Notes: generated by a model not told the origin, from the sequence alone. A stretch of DNA of 64,000 nucleotides from Oscarella lobularis (GCF_947507565.1 NC_089177.1:496001-560000); one strand, 5' to 3'. Counted from the first letter of the stretch, positions 32,806-47,200 are shown. Numbers and translations are program-made.

Positions 32806-35423
32806 TCAAGACGCCGTTTTTGTCCAGCTAGGAACTCCGTATGCCGGATCGTCGACCGCACTCTGCTTCAGCCTATTTCCGGCCATCATATCGTCCGCCG
32901 TCACTTCGCTATACGCTTCGTCGTCCTCTTCACCGTCATTCGTAACATTGATGTATCCAGGTTGATCCCTAGCCACATCCTCGTACGCTCCTAGACCTTC
33001 TTCCTCAGGAAAATCGACGTTGTGATACGGTATTCTTCCTCTTGCTCCTGCCGCCGCAGGAGCAATCGGTCTGTCCTCGGGATAGTTAACGTTGAAGTAA
33101 GGCGGATTATCGGCGGGCGGCATCTCGTACGGCGATTCCTGAGTGGCAAAACGTCTTGGCTTAGGAATCGTCGCGTCATCAATCGTCATTTCGTCCAAAA
33201 TACTATCAATGACGTCAATTTCCTCCTTGCTAATCGTTAAGGTTTTGTTCGACGGCGTAATTTGTCGGGGCATCGGAACTGAAGCGGACGCCGCAATCGC
33301 CGCCGCAACCGCCGCTCGATCGGTACTCAGTTTTCGTTTACTTGTCGGAAACTCGTCCCTCGCTAATGTACTGTAAGGACTCATAGTGCGATTGGCATGT
33401 TCGGCCAGACCGGCCATTAGGTCGTCGAGCTCAGCGTCGTCATAAAGCGGGGCGTCATCGTCAGGAGCAACAGCGGCGACGGCAGCGGCGGCGACTTTCT
33501 CGTTCGGAAGAACCAATCGATCGTATCCGACAGATCCTCTCTTCGGTTTGGGAGGAACGACTTTTTCTTCTCTCGGTGGCAGCGGATTTTTCTTCGGCGG
33601 AGGAGGTTGATGCCGCGGCGGTGATTCCGCAATTGCAAATTTTCCGTCGCCAGCCGAAAAGAGAGTATCGTACGGCGTGACCGGCTTCACCGCACCGGCG
33701 TCAATCTGATCCTCCGTTTCGTAAAAGTGCTCTTCAGGATTTTCCGGAATCGACGTCGTCTCGTTGACCGTCACAGTCTGAACAAATCGCTGTTTGAGGG
33801 AACCGTGCGACGGCACCGCAGGCGGCTCCGTCACTGTACTTGAACGCGGTTTAGCTACAGGGGGAACGGGCTGCGGTGCTCTTGCACTCCCTGGTCGATT
33901 CGGTAGGGGATTTGCTGGCGTCGGCTGCGCTTGTACCATGTCGGCTTGGCGAAGGCTCGTGTGCTGTTGGGAGCCGATTAGTTTCACGTTGTTGTGCACG
34001 TGGTGAAAGATTTCGTTTCCCAGTCGGGTGCCGAAGTAGAAGACGCCCGGGCCCGTTTCGCATTTTCTGCCCGCTTCGAATGTGAATTTCGTGTAGTCGC
34101 GACCGTAGCGTCGCAGATACTTGAGCGGCCAAACGCAGATGATTTCGTTGGAGAGAACACTGGCAAGAGTTATGTTCAGTCCCGATATGACGAGATGGTA
34201 TTCGCCGACCAGTTGCAGTGCCGTCGAAGCTTCAGTCGGGATAATCGACACACGATAACGTTTTTCTGTAACAAAAAAGGCGTCATTTTGAGGTAAAAAA
34301 TCTATCCCTGGCTATTTATAGGAAGTAAGTGTACATGTCATTTCTTTATATTATTCTGTGCTAGAAACCCGTTCACAAGGGATCTCGTCTTCTTACCAAG
34401 CTCCATACTGCTATAAAGCGTGTTCTCCTGGACGCCCAGCGGCTGATTGGGAACAAGAAACGGGTTTCCTTCGGGAGGCGGCATCGCCATTTGCGGTTGC
34501 GGCTGCACAAAAGGATTACCGGCACCTCCTTCCATTGCAAACGGCATTGGTGCTTGCGACGGCGGCTGCAACGCCAACGGATAACCGGCGTCTCTTCCGC
34601 CCTGGATTGCAAACGGGGGCGGCGACAAAGGTGGCTTTCCTCCGAAACCGTCGCTTGGAGAACCGAACGAACCGAACGAAGAATTCTGAGGTTCTGACAT
34701 GTATGCGGGTGGCGGCGATCCCGGCGGAAGCGAACCGGCGTCGTCGCCGAAGGCGACTCGCGATATACCGTCGATCCAAACGTCGAGATCGCGTTGAGTC
34801 GGCAGAGCGAATCGATAGTGCAGCACGGGCGTGAGAAGGTCGAGAACGAAGCTTTTCGATTTATGCGTCGTCTGATTGACGGCCGTCACTTCGCGCAGGG
34901 GAATGATTCGTCGGCTGTTCTGTCGACGAGCGTGGTTCATGTCGGGATAGTACTCGAGTCGCGCGCTGCCTAACGAGCCGGCACTGCGCAATACGAACCA
35001 CCTCTTGTTCCACGTCTATAAAGCGAAAACGTTATTTGTTTGCGGTGAGAGCCTTTTGATTTCGGGGAAGGACGCGCGGTGGGGGAGGAGTCGCGAGGAT
35101 AAGATCTAGCTGACCCAAACGCTGCAAAAATGGCAGCATTTGGCTCTGAGTTTGTTGACTTTATACCCATACCAGAGACTCGGACTTAGTCAACGGACTG
35201 GGGGGACTGCGTTGTAATGGGAGGGGCTTCGTGCTTGCAAAACGATCTATATTTAGTTTTCATTCAGATCTCTTTTTAAGTTTTGCTACGATAGCAGTAT
35301 TCTTCGGTTTGCTGCTGGAGTGCGCTTTCGCAGGGGATTAGATTTTCGTTGCCGTTTTACCTTGAAGGCTCCTGGTTGTTGAGGGCATTTTTCCATGTAG
35401 CCCTCTAATGCCACGTCGGTCAT
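32806..35423 (-). CDS. DOK-type adaptor: PH + IRS-type PTB + tyrosine-rich tail
   Basis: Three exons (35361-35423, 34397-35015, 32806-34265). Exons 1-2 give the PH domain: MTDVALEGYMEKCPQQPGAF joined to TWNKRWFVLRSAGSLGSARL, continuing to RDLDVWIDGISRVAFGDD. A Pro/Gly/Gln linker follows. Exon 3 begins KRYRVSIIPTEASTALQLVG and continues with the IRS-type PTB domain (GLNITLASV, WPLKYLRRYGRDYTKFTFEA, FYFGTRLGNEIFHHVHNNVK). The tail carries many candidate tyrosine motifs: HFYETED, TPYDTLF, VGYDRLV, PLYDDAELDD, SPYSTLA, PPYFNVNYPED, GYINVTND, EAYSEVTA. Docking protein downstream of receptor or cytoplasmic tyrosine kinases. The splice after MEL (donor G|GTAAGA at 34396) is chosen because it alone keeps the PTB frame. 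Confidence 0.87.
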
Positions 35424-35625
35424 TATTGAGTTGGACTTGTTACTCGCTTGAAAACTCGGTCGCCGACACGTCCAAGGGGGCGGCTGTTGTGTGCAAAAAA
35501 TAACACAGCACGAGATTATGGACCACGCCTTCTCCAAATGTCATTAGGGGCGTCGTGCGTTAGTCGTCTCGAAGAGGTTGACGCAACCATTGTTCTTTCG
35601 TTTTCGAAGTCCCCTCATTGAAGCG
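35424..35625. promoter_or_regulatory. Divergent region DOK-type / NT5C2
   Basis: 202 nt between opposing start codons. No recognisable element is strong enough to name. Confidence 0.4.
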
Positions 35626-38600
35626 AATGGAAACTCTGGACGAAACTCTTGGACACGAGCGAGATTTCGCTAAAGGAAGGTAATGTTATTCTCAACGGCA
35701 GCGTCTAGGCGAACATCGCGCGTGTTTCGACAGAATATTCGTCAACAGAAGCCTCAATCTGCAGCGAATCAAATTCTTCGGCTTCGACATGGACTACACA
35801 TTGGCCGGTAGGCCTAAAAAGAGCACTTCGACGAAGAAAAGAAGGAAAACTGTTTCTCTTCTACATCCGGTGATATAGAATATCGATCTCCCGAGTACGA
35901 GGAACTCGGGACCGAACTCGTAGTCGAACGACTCCTTTCTATTGGATATCCTCAAGTAGGAAGTTACAAGGAAACGATTTCATACTATTTATGAAATTAA
36001 TTCAGGATCTGAAGGAAGCGAAGTACGACCCCACGTTTCCGACCAGGTAAGGTTTTGGTGGTTTTAATTAAATAGTAGCGTGTGATCTACAAATTATTTT
36101 CTCTTGACCATACACAGAGGCATGTTTTTTGACAAAGTTTATGGAAATCTCTTGAAGGCACGGTCTTTTGTCTGTCTGCATGGATTCTTTATTAGAAGTA
36201 ATAGATTAGGTGGATCAGTTTGGTAACATATTGGCGTGCTATCACGGCTTCAAACTCTACACAAGGCAAGTCGACTTTCATTTTTCTGTGCAAATGTCTG
36301 AGCTGAAATTCTCCAGCACCGAAGTACGAGACGTCTATCCGAATAAAAAAGTTCAAGTTTGTCTATTTCTCTGCAAATTAAAAAACGCGGTGGCTAGTCG
36401 TCTTTTGCATAGGCGTCGGAGCCTCGTTATTTTATATTGAATACTCTGTTCAATCTTCCTGGTACAGATTCTCTTTCTCTACTAGTCTTTGTCTTATCTT
36501 ACCCCTAGAAACGTTTCTTATGGCATACCTCGTGAATTATTTTGACACTCACGAAGATTATCGAGAGTACGTGACAGTAATAATTATGGACATCTCTCTC
36601 TCTCTCTTACGCTTGGACGTGATTTTAGGTTACCCACGCGAAAGGGAGTAGAGAGCGGCAACGTGCTCATCTCGTACAGCAGCATGCATCAGGACCTTCG
36701 TGGAGCCGTCGATTGGGTTCACATGAGAGTAAGAGGGATGTCTCAAGGAACGTGCTTTTATTCCCAAGTGTATAGGGAACAATGAAACAAATCACTCTCG
36801 ACAATCTCGACAAATACGTAGTAAAAGACGTAAGGCAATAATAATTCGTCGTTTTTAGTCATTTCGTGTTGACCAGATTCTTGTGATTTTCTAGTCCAGA
36901 CTTCCTCTGCTTCTTCGACGGTACGAGCCTCGCGCTCTCGCATCCTTTCTTTATACGTGCATCGATTCACAGGATGAGAGAGAATGAGAGAAAAGTATTT
37001 CTCATTACGAACAGCGACTACGACTACACGAACGCGAGTGACGACACCAGACGTGCCGATCTCTTTCGAACGATTATTTTCTTTAGAAGCTAATGAAACA
37101 TCTGCTCGATGACTCAGCGACACTACCTCCTCCCGGAACGGTGAGTCGGCACGTCTCTCCGCCACCGAACACACTCGGACGGGTATCCAAAAAATTTTTC
37201 ATCAAGCGATCGTTTAGGAGCTAAACGATCGCTTGATTATGCCTTTGCACGTCGCGCGTCTGTAACCAGCTGGCAATAAGTATCCACACGCAAAGCTGCG
37301 ACGGCCACCCGGCCTCTACTTGGAATGTCTGATATATACCTCTGGGGTGCATTGTTTTATAGGGAAGCGATTCCTTTGCCGGATGGAAGTCGTTTTTTGA
37401 CTATATTGTCGTCGATGCGCGGAAGCCCTTGTTTTTTGGCGAAGGCACCGTGCTTCGTCAGATCGATGAGGTGATTGGGGTGGGTAATTTGTCGCTTGCT
37501 TTTTTTTTATTTTTCTGCTGCGCTTCTCTAAGGCGACGGGTACGCCGAAAATCGGAACGTTCAAGGGTCAGATTGAGACTGGAAGCGTCTATACCGGAGG
37601 TTAGGACTAGTCAAATTAGCTGCTTCTGTACGTTTTATTGAATTATAAGGGAATTCGGAGCAGTTCTGTGACATGATTGGCGCCGCAGGAGAGGTAGGAA
37701 GGGACCCCTTCTGCGAGTGTTTTTGTTTTTGCCTACAATGTTTCCTTTCTCTCAGGATGTCCTCTACGTCGGCGATCACATTTTTGGCGATATACTAAAA
37801 TCGAAGAAGCAACACGGATGGAGGTGGGCCATTCGAATGACGTTACTAGGAAATGACGCGGTATTTCCAGGACGTATCTGGTTGTACGAGAAGTTGACGA
37901 AGATCTACAGGTTCTCGTTGACAATGCAGGTGGGGTTGGGTGGGGTTCCGGGAATCCTTATCGCAGTCCGTTAGTCAGCATTGGGTATCTGTGACAATTA
38001 GATATTCAGCAGAAGATGACAGCATTGGAGGACGAACTCGATCATCTATTCAGGTACGCATATGTTAGTACTGTACCACTTCCGAATCCTGTCCCAAGGC
38101 GAAATCAATTCGGGGGGCGGATGTTATAACTGTTCTCTGTATTAGGAGCTATAGTTGTCCGCTCTTAGAGGTGTCTCCCCTGTATTATAGATCCTTTTCT
38201 GGGCGCTGCTAGGGAGAGACAGAGACACACACTCCTTTGTGTTCACTCACGAAGGATTCCTCTTGAAAATTCTAATCCATATGGCACTTTTTCGTTTGAT
38301 AGTGGACTCGACTCGCACCACACGGCTCGTCCAAACAGTCGCCCTATCCTAGAAAAGCTGAAACGTCTCGCCTTTGATTTCGATTCCTGTTTTCCTTCGA
38401 AACAGGGAAGCATATTTCGAAGCGGTACACGTTACACACACGCATCGTCACGTTATATATACGCCGTTCCCTATATAGGATCGCGCCAGACCTTTTTCGC
38501 TATGCAGGCGGCTCGCTACGCCGACCTCTACGCGTCCTCGTGCACGAACCTCATCAACTATCCCTTCAGCTTCTTTTTTCGAGCCAAAGCTCAATTGGTA

Positions 38601-38861
38601 TGCGACCCAGATGTCTTCCTTTTTGTTCCCCTGCGAGTGGTCCCACGTGTGTGCCAGATGCCCCACGAATATGACGTCTCCCATCATGCCAACGTGTCCT
38701 CCGGACAAATGACGAGTACGCCGAGAGCGCTGCGTCGTTCTCCCGTTGCCGGCAAGGAGACGAGCAAAAGACGACCGTCGCCTTCGACGCAACTACGACG
38801 CTTTCAGTCGTTCGTCCACGACGAAGATGACGAAGACGTCTACGACGGCGAAAAGAAATAA
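35626..38861 (+). CDS. NT5C2: Cytosolic purine 5'-nucleotidase NT5C2
   Basis: Many small exons. The ATG at 35626 gives [17 protein letters not shown], then [20 protein letters not shown] and YTLA, the HAD-like motif I whose first Asp is the nucleophile. Further blocks: [141 protein letters not shown], and the subdomain with [20 protein letters not shown]. The C-terminus ends in an acidic stretch ([13 protein letters not shown]), as in vertebrate NT5C2. It dephosphorylates IMP/GMP in the cytosol. Stop 38859-38861; poly(A) signal AATAAA 38926-38931. Confidence 0.93.
37201..37237. repeat. Perfect 17-nt inverted repeat with 3-nt loop
   Basis: Arms ATCAAGCGATCGTTTAG and CTAAACGATCGCTTGAT flank GAG. 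It lies in an unusually long (about 220 nt) NT5C2 intron. Confidence 0.9.
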
Positions 38862-39218
38862 GTTCAGTTGAAAAAAAAACCTTTTCTTCTTTTCTTCGCT
38901 ACCGTATTTTAGTGAGAGCACTCTAAATAAAATCACGCGTACGGATGCGTACGTTCCGCCGGAACCGTCCGCCAACGTATTTTTTAAAAACAGCGGCCTC
39001 TATTCTAGGTTTTTGTTTTTTTTTTCGCGTGCGCGCGGGAAGTCGAATTGCGACTTGCTTTTTATTAGATTTCGACGCATGCCCTGGACACATGCGTGCA
39101 AAGAAAAGGTGGGCGGTGATTTCCGTAATAAAGACTAGCGCGCGACTCGCACCAACACACCTTGTTCTCACAGGGCCCTGCCTTGTTCAGGGCAGTTTCT
39201 CCGTCGTCGCTCGCCCTT
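38862..39218. other. 357-nt gap between NT5C2 and PLC-epsilon-like gene
   Basis: Holds the NT5C2 3' UTR with its poly(A) signal, then the presumed promoter and 5' UTR of the PLC gene. An open plus frame here shows no family resemblance, so I do not call it. Confidence 0.5.
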
Positions 39219-42200
39219 ATGGACGTTCGGGTTCGCTATCGCGGCAGCGTGGCCGTCGCCGCCGCGTCGAACGAAGGCGCTCGAGCCGCGAAGCTCGATT
39301 TAAACTTTCTCACGGCTATCGCAGCAACGGACGCAATTGTCGCCGTTCGCGACGAACGACTCGCAATTGGCGAAGCGATCGCGCTCTCCTACGATCGCAT
39401 CACGAGCTGTCGAAGTCACGAGGCGGTCGTCGTCTTTCTCCTGCACGGAGCGCGACGAGAAGAAGGCGCGGCGACGATCGACGAGGAAGCGACGTGTCAC
39501 ATCGTGCAGTGTTCGACCGAAACGGAGGTAAGAGTTGATATAGATCGCACGAGAAAAGCTTGGCCGCGAAAGCCGAAGCGTCGCTTCCGTCCGTCGCATG
39601 GGGTCGTCGATTAGCATGCGCTATTCGTCAAGCGATATCCCATCCTCCTTTTACTTTTTATTAGGCTCGTCGCTTAGTCGTCGCCGTACGCGAGCGACTC
39701 GCTACGACTCGTGGGCGTGTCTACGGCTCTAGTGACGCACGTGTACGCCTCGTCACTCACGAAGCCGACGCCGACTCGGAAGCCATCGAAACGCGTCGTC
39801 CGGGAATGAACGACTCGATCGACGACCCGTCCCTACTCGCCGTCGCCGACGGCGCGTGCGCGCGCTCGTCATCGTCGTCGTCTTCGGTCCGATCGGACAC
39901 ATACGTTCAAGATGGACCAAATATCGAAGAATCGGTGCCGTCGCCGCCGCCTCCGCCGCCGCCGCCGCCCGAGTCGCGATCCGTCGCCGCCGCCGCTTCG
40001 ATCGACGTCGTCGCCCAATACGATCGTCTTCTCGACGGTATACGAAATCGAGACTTGACGGCCGTCACGTCGCTGCTCAACGAAACTCCCGATCTATTGA
40101 AATCGCCGGCGGAGTTTCATTCGTCCAAAGACGACGTCAGCGCGCGGGGGCGCGGTCAAAACATGACAGCGGCACGTGCCTTGTCGGCGGCCATATGCGC
40201 GGATTCGTTTCACATGGTTAGCTTCCTTTTGGAAAGGGGAGCTCATCTGGTTCCGGATGCGAAACGTCCGCCCACGCCTATTGGGAGCGAAGAGAACGAC
40301 GACGACGACGAAATGATCGATCCGTTGATATTGGCAACGCGTCGCGGCGACGGCGATCTCGTGCGACTTCTTCTGCGCGGCGGCGCGACGCCGATTGCGC
40401 GCGATCGTCAAGGACGCACGGCGATGCATTGGGCCGCCGAGCGACGCGCGCGCGACTGCGTCGTCGCGCTGCTCGAAGCCGGCGCGCCGATTCGCGTCGA
40501 CGACGACGACGGCGTTCAAGCCGTCGATCTGATGCCCGACTTGGAAGCGCGACAATCTCGTCTCGTGCGCGATTCGCTCGAAATTTTCGAACAGAAGCAG
40601 ACGTCGAAGGATCCGACGGCGTTGATACGGAAACGACGGCGCGGCACGATTGGAATCGATTCGTTGATTTTTGCCGCCGTCGATCCGGCGTCGTCGCTTG
40701 GCGGCGGCGGCGGAAGCGCCGTTTCGGACGAGGTGAAAGCGTTGGAAATTTTGACGGGACTTTCGCGAAACGACGAGTGTCTGCCGACGATCTTGGCCGG
40801 CCTGCCCGACTGCATACCGGGCATCATACTTCACTCGCAACTCAGCTGGGGATCGGATATGAGCGACGCCGTCACGAAATTCATGAGAAGTATACGCAAG
40901 GTACTATCGAACAGCTGGCCTCATTAACACATTTGACGTTGATTGGGTTTTTTTTTTGAAGGCGACTTTGAAGAGTCTCAATAATAATCAAGGTCTCTTG
41001 ATGCAGTGCGCTTTGGAGTTCGTTCAAGGCGGTCAGGAAATGCAGGCGGAAGCGCTTTGCATTATCGACGATTTGATTGAAGCGAATCGAGCCGATTTTA
41101 CGCCGTCATCGTCGCCGTCGTCGTCGTCGTCGTGCAACTTTCGTCTTCACGTCTCGCATCGTCCCGTCGAGGCCGTTCTCTCGTCCGCCTCGTCGTCGTC
41201 TACAGCGACGTCGTCGTCGTCGACGGCAACCGAACGTACGATGACGGCGACAGCGGAATGTCCGTCGTCGCCAATTGACGTTCTCTGCATGACCGATCCG
41301 TCGCCGCTTCTTCACGTCCTCTCCAGCGCGCTCGCGATTCACTTCCGATCCGGTATCGGGGGACAGTGCGCCAAAGGAGTCAATTCCATGCAGCTAATCG
41401 TCGCAAAGGCTCTCGCCGTCGCCAGCCTATCGCCGACCATGCAAAGCCGACTCGCAAAAGATCATCACGCAAAGTCTTTATTGGAAGTGTTAGAGAAAGC
41501 GACGAATCCGGTAAGAACCAGTCTTAAAGAGACCACCTGTCTATTGTGATCGCTCTCGCTATTATTTTTATAGCGGTCGCAATAGGCAGCAATTTGACAC
41601 TTCCACACTCTATTTCTCTCTCCCTCCCTCACGCAGGTTGTCATTGACTTGACGCTCTGCATATTGGCCTCCCTCGTCGAAAATCCTCAGCATCACGAAG
41701 CGCTCGCGCGTCTCCAAGCGTCCGATCGCCTGCGCGCCTTTCTCCAATCCGCCTCTCTTCGTGTTGGGGGCAGTGCGGATAGCGGCGCGCGCGCTCTCCT
41801 ACCCCAACTCCGTCATCGCGTCGCCTATCTCCTCGTCGCGCTCGGCGCCGTCGCCACCGAAGCCGATCAACTCGACGGCGTCTATCTGTTCGCGTCGATG
41901 GTGAAAAAATCCCAAAGCGGAGTCAGCTGTTTTTCGATTCCCGAAGACGACACCAACGTATTCAATCTGCGTCAACGATTCGGTTCCCAAGGAAACGGCG
42001 ACGACGACGACGACGACGAAACGTCGAAACGATTCGTCGCCTCTCTACCCAACGTTCTCGCCCCCGTTTCCATAATACGTCATTTGACGTCAAATTCCGA
42101 AATAGACACGGACGCCTTTTTGGACTTTTTTCTTGGCGTCGCCGTGACGGCACTCCATCCGGTCATATTTCTTCGTCTTCTACGTCACAGTCTCTTCTCG

Positions 42201-43528
42201 CATCCCGCCTTCGTTCTGCTCCTTCGACCGTCGAGACGACGTTCGAGTCAGAATTCGTCGCTTCGAAGCGGACGCCGTAGCGTCGTGTCGCTGTCGTTGC
42301 CGTCCGGCGGCGGTGGCGACGACGCGTGGGAAGGCGTCGCGATGCCGGAGTTTCATCGGCGCGTTTTGCGAGTGTTGACCGAGTGGATGAAACGCTACGG
42401 GGCCGACGTGATGGACAGTTCGCTCGCCGCCGAAGAGATTAAGCATTTTATGTTGGATTTGCAGGCAGTCGGGTTTGGCTACGAAGTGTGGGTTGAGCAC
42501 GTCAATTCTCTGCTCGTCGCTCAGGTGAGGGAATATTTGGCCACCAAAGTGAATAAATATATGATCATTTCTTTGTTTTTATTAGGATGTTCGATTGATT
42601 AAGAAAAAGTCGAGTTTGTGTTTGATGACGGAAGACGATCTACGAAGTCACTACGAGAAAGTAAGTGTCGTCGTATCTAAAAAGAAATAAAAAAAACACT
42701 ATCTTCTTTTAGTTAAAAATTCAAATTCTTTCCGACGAATTACCGTGTCCGCCTGCGAGTGCGACCAAGCTGGCCAGTCTTCAAATGATCATCGAAACGA
42801 TTGGATCGTCGAAGCCGAGCCAAGACGAAAAGAGTCGGTCACCGTCGCCCGGCGTCGCGCTTCGGCACAAGTCGATTCACGACATCGGATTCAGATTGTC
42901 GAAGGCGACGCTATTCAGCACCCTCGTCGGCGGCAACAAGGCCGACTACACGACGGCGAAATTGAAAGCCTATCTGCCGAAAAATCTCGTATAATTGATC
43001 GTTGTTTTTCCTTATCGCTTATTTTTTGTTTTTTTTTTCTCTCTTTAGGCTCGAACTCGTCGCTGGCGCGAGGAAGTCGAAAAGCATCACAAACTCCTCG
43101 CGGCGACGTTCGCCGCCGATCCGGACGACACGGAACTCCGCGCGATGGAGCAGTACGTCGACGCGTGCGAACAGCTGCCCGCTTACGATTGCCAGCTCTT
43201 TCGCTTGAAACAGATAACGAAGAAACGCAAGGTAAGAAAAGAGGAAATCGTAACTCTCCTTTTTTTTTATAAACGAGTTTTCAGGAATTGCGCGTTTTCG
43301 GTCTCGGCACCGATCAGGCGATCATTCTCAACGGTTCCGACTACAGCCTTCTCGCAACGCATCCCCTCTCGACTCTCGTCCTGCCGCGCCAACGCAAGGG
43401 CAGCGGCGGGACAAACGAGAGCGAAATACAAATCGAATTCAAATCCCAAGAAGTCTACGCCTTCACCTCATCCAAACCCGTCCTTAAATCTCTCCGCGAA
43501 GCCGTGCAGCTATGCATTCGGGATATCC

Positions 43529-43571
<43 letters not shown>

Positions 43572-44183
43572 CGGCGGGCGTTCCAGCAGCACTAGCGGCG
43601 TCGACGGCGAAGAAACCGACTCATTCGACGATACGGTCATGATGCGAATGACGGCGGCGGCGGCGGCCGGAGCGGCCACGGCGGCGACAAGAAAGACGTT
43701 CAAGACGTCGTCGAACTCGTCGTTGCGATCGGTTCACGACGAATTCGCCTCGTCGAACGAGAGGCTCGCCAACTTGGCGTCGTTTATCGGTTTTCCTGAG
43801 GAAGTCGCGCGACGGTTGACGGAGCGCGAGGAGAAATTGTTTCGACTCGTTGCGCCCGCCGCCTACGTGCGACACGCGCTCATTGAACGAACGGAGTCGG
43901 CGCGACGATCGCGAACGTCGAAGAGTCATACGACCGTGTTGAATTTGGCGAAGCGTTTTGGAAATGTTCGTTGAAGGAGGAAAAAATGAAGGGGAGCGAC
44001 TAATTCGTTTTTTTAGGTTAGTGGATGGGTGAGTCGGTTGGTTGCTTCTGCGGCGAAGGTGGGCGATCGTCGCGTTGCGATTTCGTCGCTGCTTCGCGTC
44101 GCCGCGGCCTGTCGCAATTTGGGAAATCTCATGGGAATGATGGAAGTTCTGACTGGACTAACGTACGTAGAATCATCTCTAAA

Positions 44184-44225
<42 letters not shown>

Positions 44226-47200
44226 TATATCGATTCCTTAGATCTCAACACGAGGACGTTCTCAATTCGTCGCTCTCGCCCAAAGATCAAGAGCTTCTCG
44301 CCGGAATGATCAAACGATATCCCGTCGACGCCGAACTCGACGATCTGCTCGACGCAATGCAACGCACGCGCGAAATGAACGGCGGTCACGTCGTTCCCTA
44401 CTACGGTTGGTTTCTCAAACGATTGAGGGACATCATGGCAAGCGTTCCGTCAATCGTATTGATTCCTTCGGGTAATAATATTAATAATTAGACGATAAGC
44501 GCTTACGCGTTATTCTTTTATTTCAGGAAACGAATCGCGCTCGTTGGAACGCACTATCAATGTCAATAAACTCAAGCGTCTACGCGAAGTCTTGAACAAA
44601 ATCAGCCTATTCACCGGAGAAGCGAAAGACGATCTCACGTACGCACTCCACTCAATTCGCACAGCACATCACTTTTCACCCTCTCCTAGTTCTCCATCGG
44701 CGCTTCCCATCGACGAACACGCGGGACCCGATTTCGAAGAGTGCGAAGACTCGCACGTCTTTCTTCCCATCATCCCGTTCGCCTGCACGGGACTTCGTCC
44801 GCACGAGCATCGTCGTCTCCTCTTCGGCAGCACGTTCATTCGCTGGGAGGACGGCGGCCTTCGTTCGACGGCGAGCGTCCTCAAACTCTACAAGTGCAAC
44901 TCGCGATTGAAATATTCGCCGGCGCGCTGGGCCGAAGAGAAGCCGCGCGGTCGCGACGAGCAAAACGACGTGAACAAGCCGGGAGACGACGATTCGTCGA
45001 CCGGCGGAATGATATCCGTTTTTCACATCAAAGACATTCGTCTCGGCGTCGCGCCCAAAGACGAGAAGACGCTCGTTCGTCGTCACGGCATCAATTGGTT
45101 CAACGCCGTCGATTGCTGTCTGATGATCGTCTACGGCGCCGGCGGCGTCGCCGACGTCCACTACGCGAATTTCGTCGCGCCGGCGGCAATCGTGCGATTC
45201 TGGTACGACGCGTTGGCGCGTCTGCTCGACGCCGTACGCGCGCACGTTCAACGACCCGATCAGCGTCCGCTCTGGCTTCGAAAGACCTACTACGGTATCG
45301 AATCTCAGAAGAAGGGTTTGCCGACTGTGAGCGAGAGTTGCTTTGAGTTTGGCGGTCGCATTTGGGCTCGACCGGCTTTAACAGTTCAGGTATGGGTAGA
45401 AAAAATCGATTAATTATTAAAATTAATTCTTTATTTTTTTAGGAATCGTTTGACGGTGATAGTGAAGTCGATTTGTCGCGGCAGCTTCGCAAGCGCTACA
45501 CGTCGTCTACTTCCTGGCGTGCGGTTGCCTCCGCTATCGCCGACGGCGACGCGAACGGGAGTCGTCGCACGTTTCGAAAGACCGACATGCGTCGAGTCGT
45601 TTTGCCGGCGCTCGCCGAGTTGGGCGACGAATTCTCGCCCGATCGGGAACTCGATTTCGCGTCGTTTTGCCGACTCTACGAAAGCCTCTCGGCGCTACAT
45701 CGTCCCGACGTGCGACGTCTCTTCGATCTCTTCGCCTCCGTCGATTTGAACGACAAAGGTGACAGCGGCGGTAGCGAGAACGGCGACGAGTCAAAACGAC
45801 ACATGGGTCTTCAACGAAAACAAGCCGTCATCAGAATGATGACGTCGTCGGCGACGATGACGACGACGGGAACCGGTTCCGTGGCTACGTTGCCGACTCC
45901 AGGGAGAAAATTGAGCCGAGGCGCCGTTGGGTCTTCGTCGCCGACGACGAGTAGCAAATCGAAAGGGAGTTCCGGTTTTAGTTTGCTCTCCGTCGTGCAA
46001 ATGGCGATGTCGTCGCCGACGATGCGTTCTCGAGCGGAGACGGGGGGCGTGACGGGGGCGTCCGACGCGCGGCAGAAGTGGAAAATGGCGGCGATAGCGA
46101 AGAGGGGCGGCAGCGGGAGGAATTCGGCGGCAGTGCACGTTCGAAGTGGATCGGAGCCGGATACGAGCGAATTGGACGATGGCGTTAGCGCGGCGGCTGC
46201 AGCTGCGGCTGCAGCTGCAGCGGCCAAGTTGAAGCGGATGAAAATGAATGGCAGAGATCTGGTACGTTTTATGAAGTGCGAGCAGTGCGAGACATTGACA
46301 GAAAAAGAGGCCGAAGAAAAGATAAAGGTGAGAGAAATTGACGCAGAGAGTTGAACAAAAGAATTAACATTTTTTGTAAAGAAATACGAAACGGATAAGG
46401 ATCTGGTCGAGAAAAAGTTGCTTTCTTACGAAGGCTTCATGCGGTAAGTAAGAGCTGATTGTTTTTATTCGTTCTTATAAACTTCGCTGTTAGAATGATG
46501 TTGTCTGATGAAAATTATGCATATGAAGTTGAGAAATCGATTGTAAATGAAGACGTACGTTAATTGATTATTATATCAATCTTTGTCATTCTATACTCTC
46601 GTTTCGTAGGAAATGACTCATCCCCTGTCGCACTATTATATCTCCTCGTCGCACAATACTTACCTTACAGGCTATCAGCTCCGCGGCGAGTCATCCGTAG
46701 AGATATACAGACAGGTAAAAAATCACATATACGGTATTAATTGAAAGTCATTACGTATTTAATTTTTTAGATACTGCTCTCCGGCTGCCGCTGTATCGAA
46801 CTCGACTGCTGGGACGGCGATGACGGCTATCCCATCATCACGCACGGGCACACGTGGACGACGAAGATTAAATTCAAAGTCAGTCAATAGATATTGTGAA
46901 ACGTTAGAAAACGAGATCGTGTTTTTTAATTAAGGACGTCATTTACGCAATCAACGAGACGGCGTTCGTGACGTCGCCCTATCCGGTAATACTTTCGTTC
47001 GAAAATCACTGCTCCATACCGAAGCAGCAAGAAATGGCTAGAATATGCGAAGTAGGATAAAAGAATTGCACTCTTTTGATTCAAAATTTAACGTTTCCTC
47101 TGGTTGAAGGACGTCTTCGGCAGCAAACTCGTCAAAAGTTGTCTCTTCGACGCCGACTATCAGCCTGATCCGCGACTGCCCTCGCCCGAGCAGCTCAAGT

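Noticed and set aside
38945-39218. Open frame with hydrophobic segment before the PLC-epsilon-like gene
   Set aside because: Overlaps the NT5C2 3' flank and the start of the PLC exon in another frame; no donor site or motif supports a coding exon.
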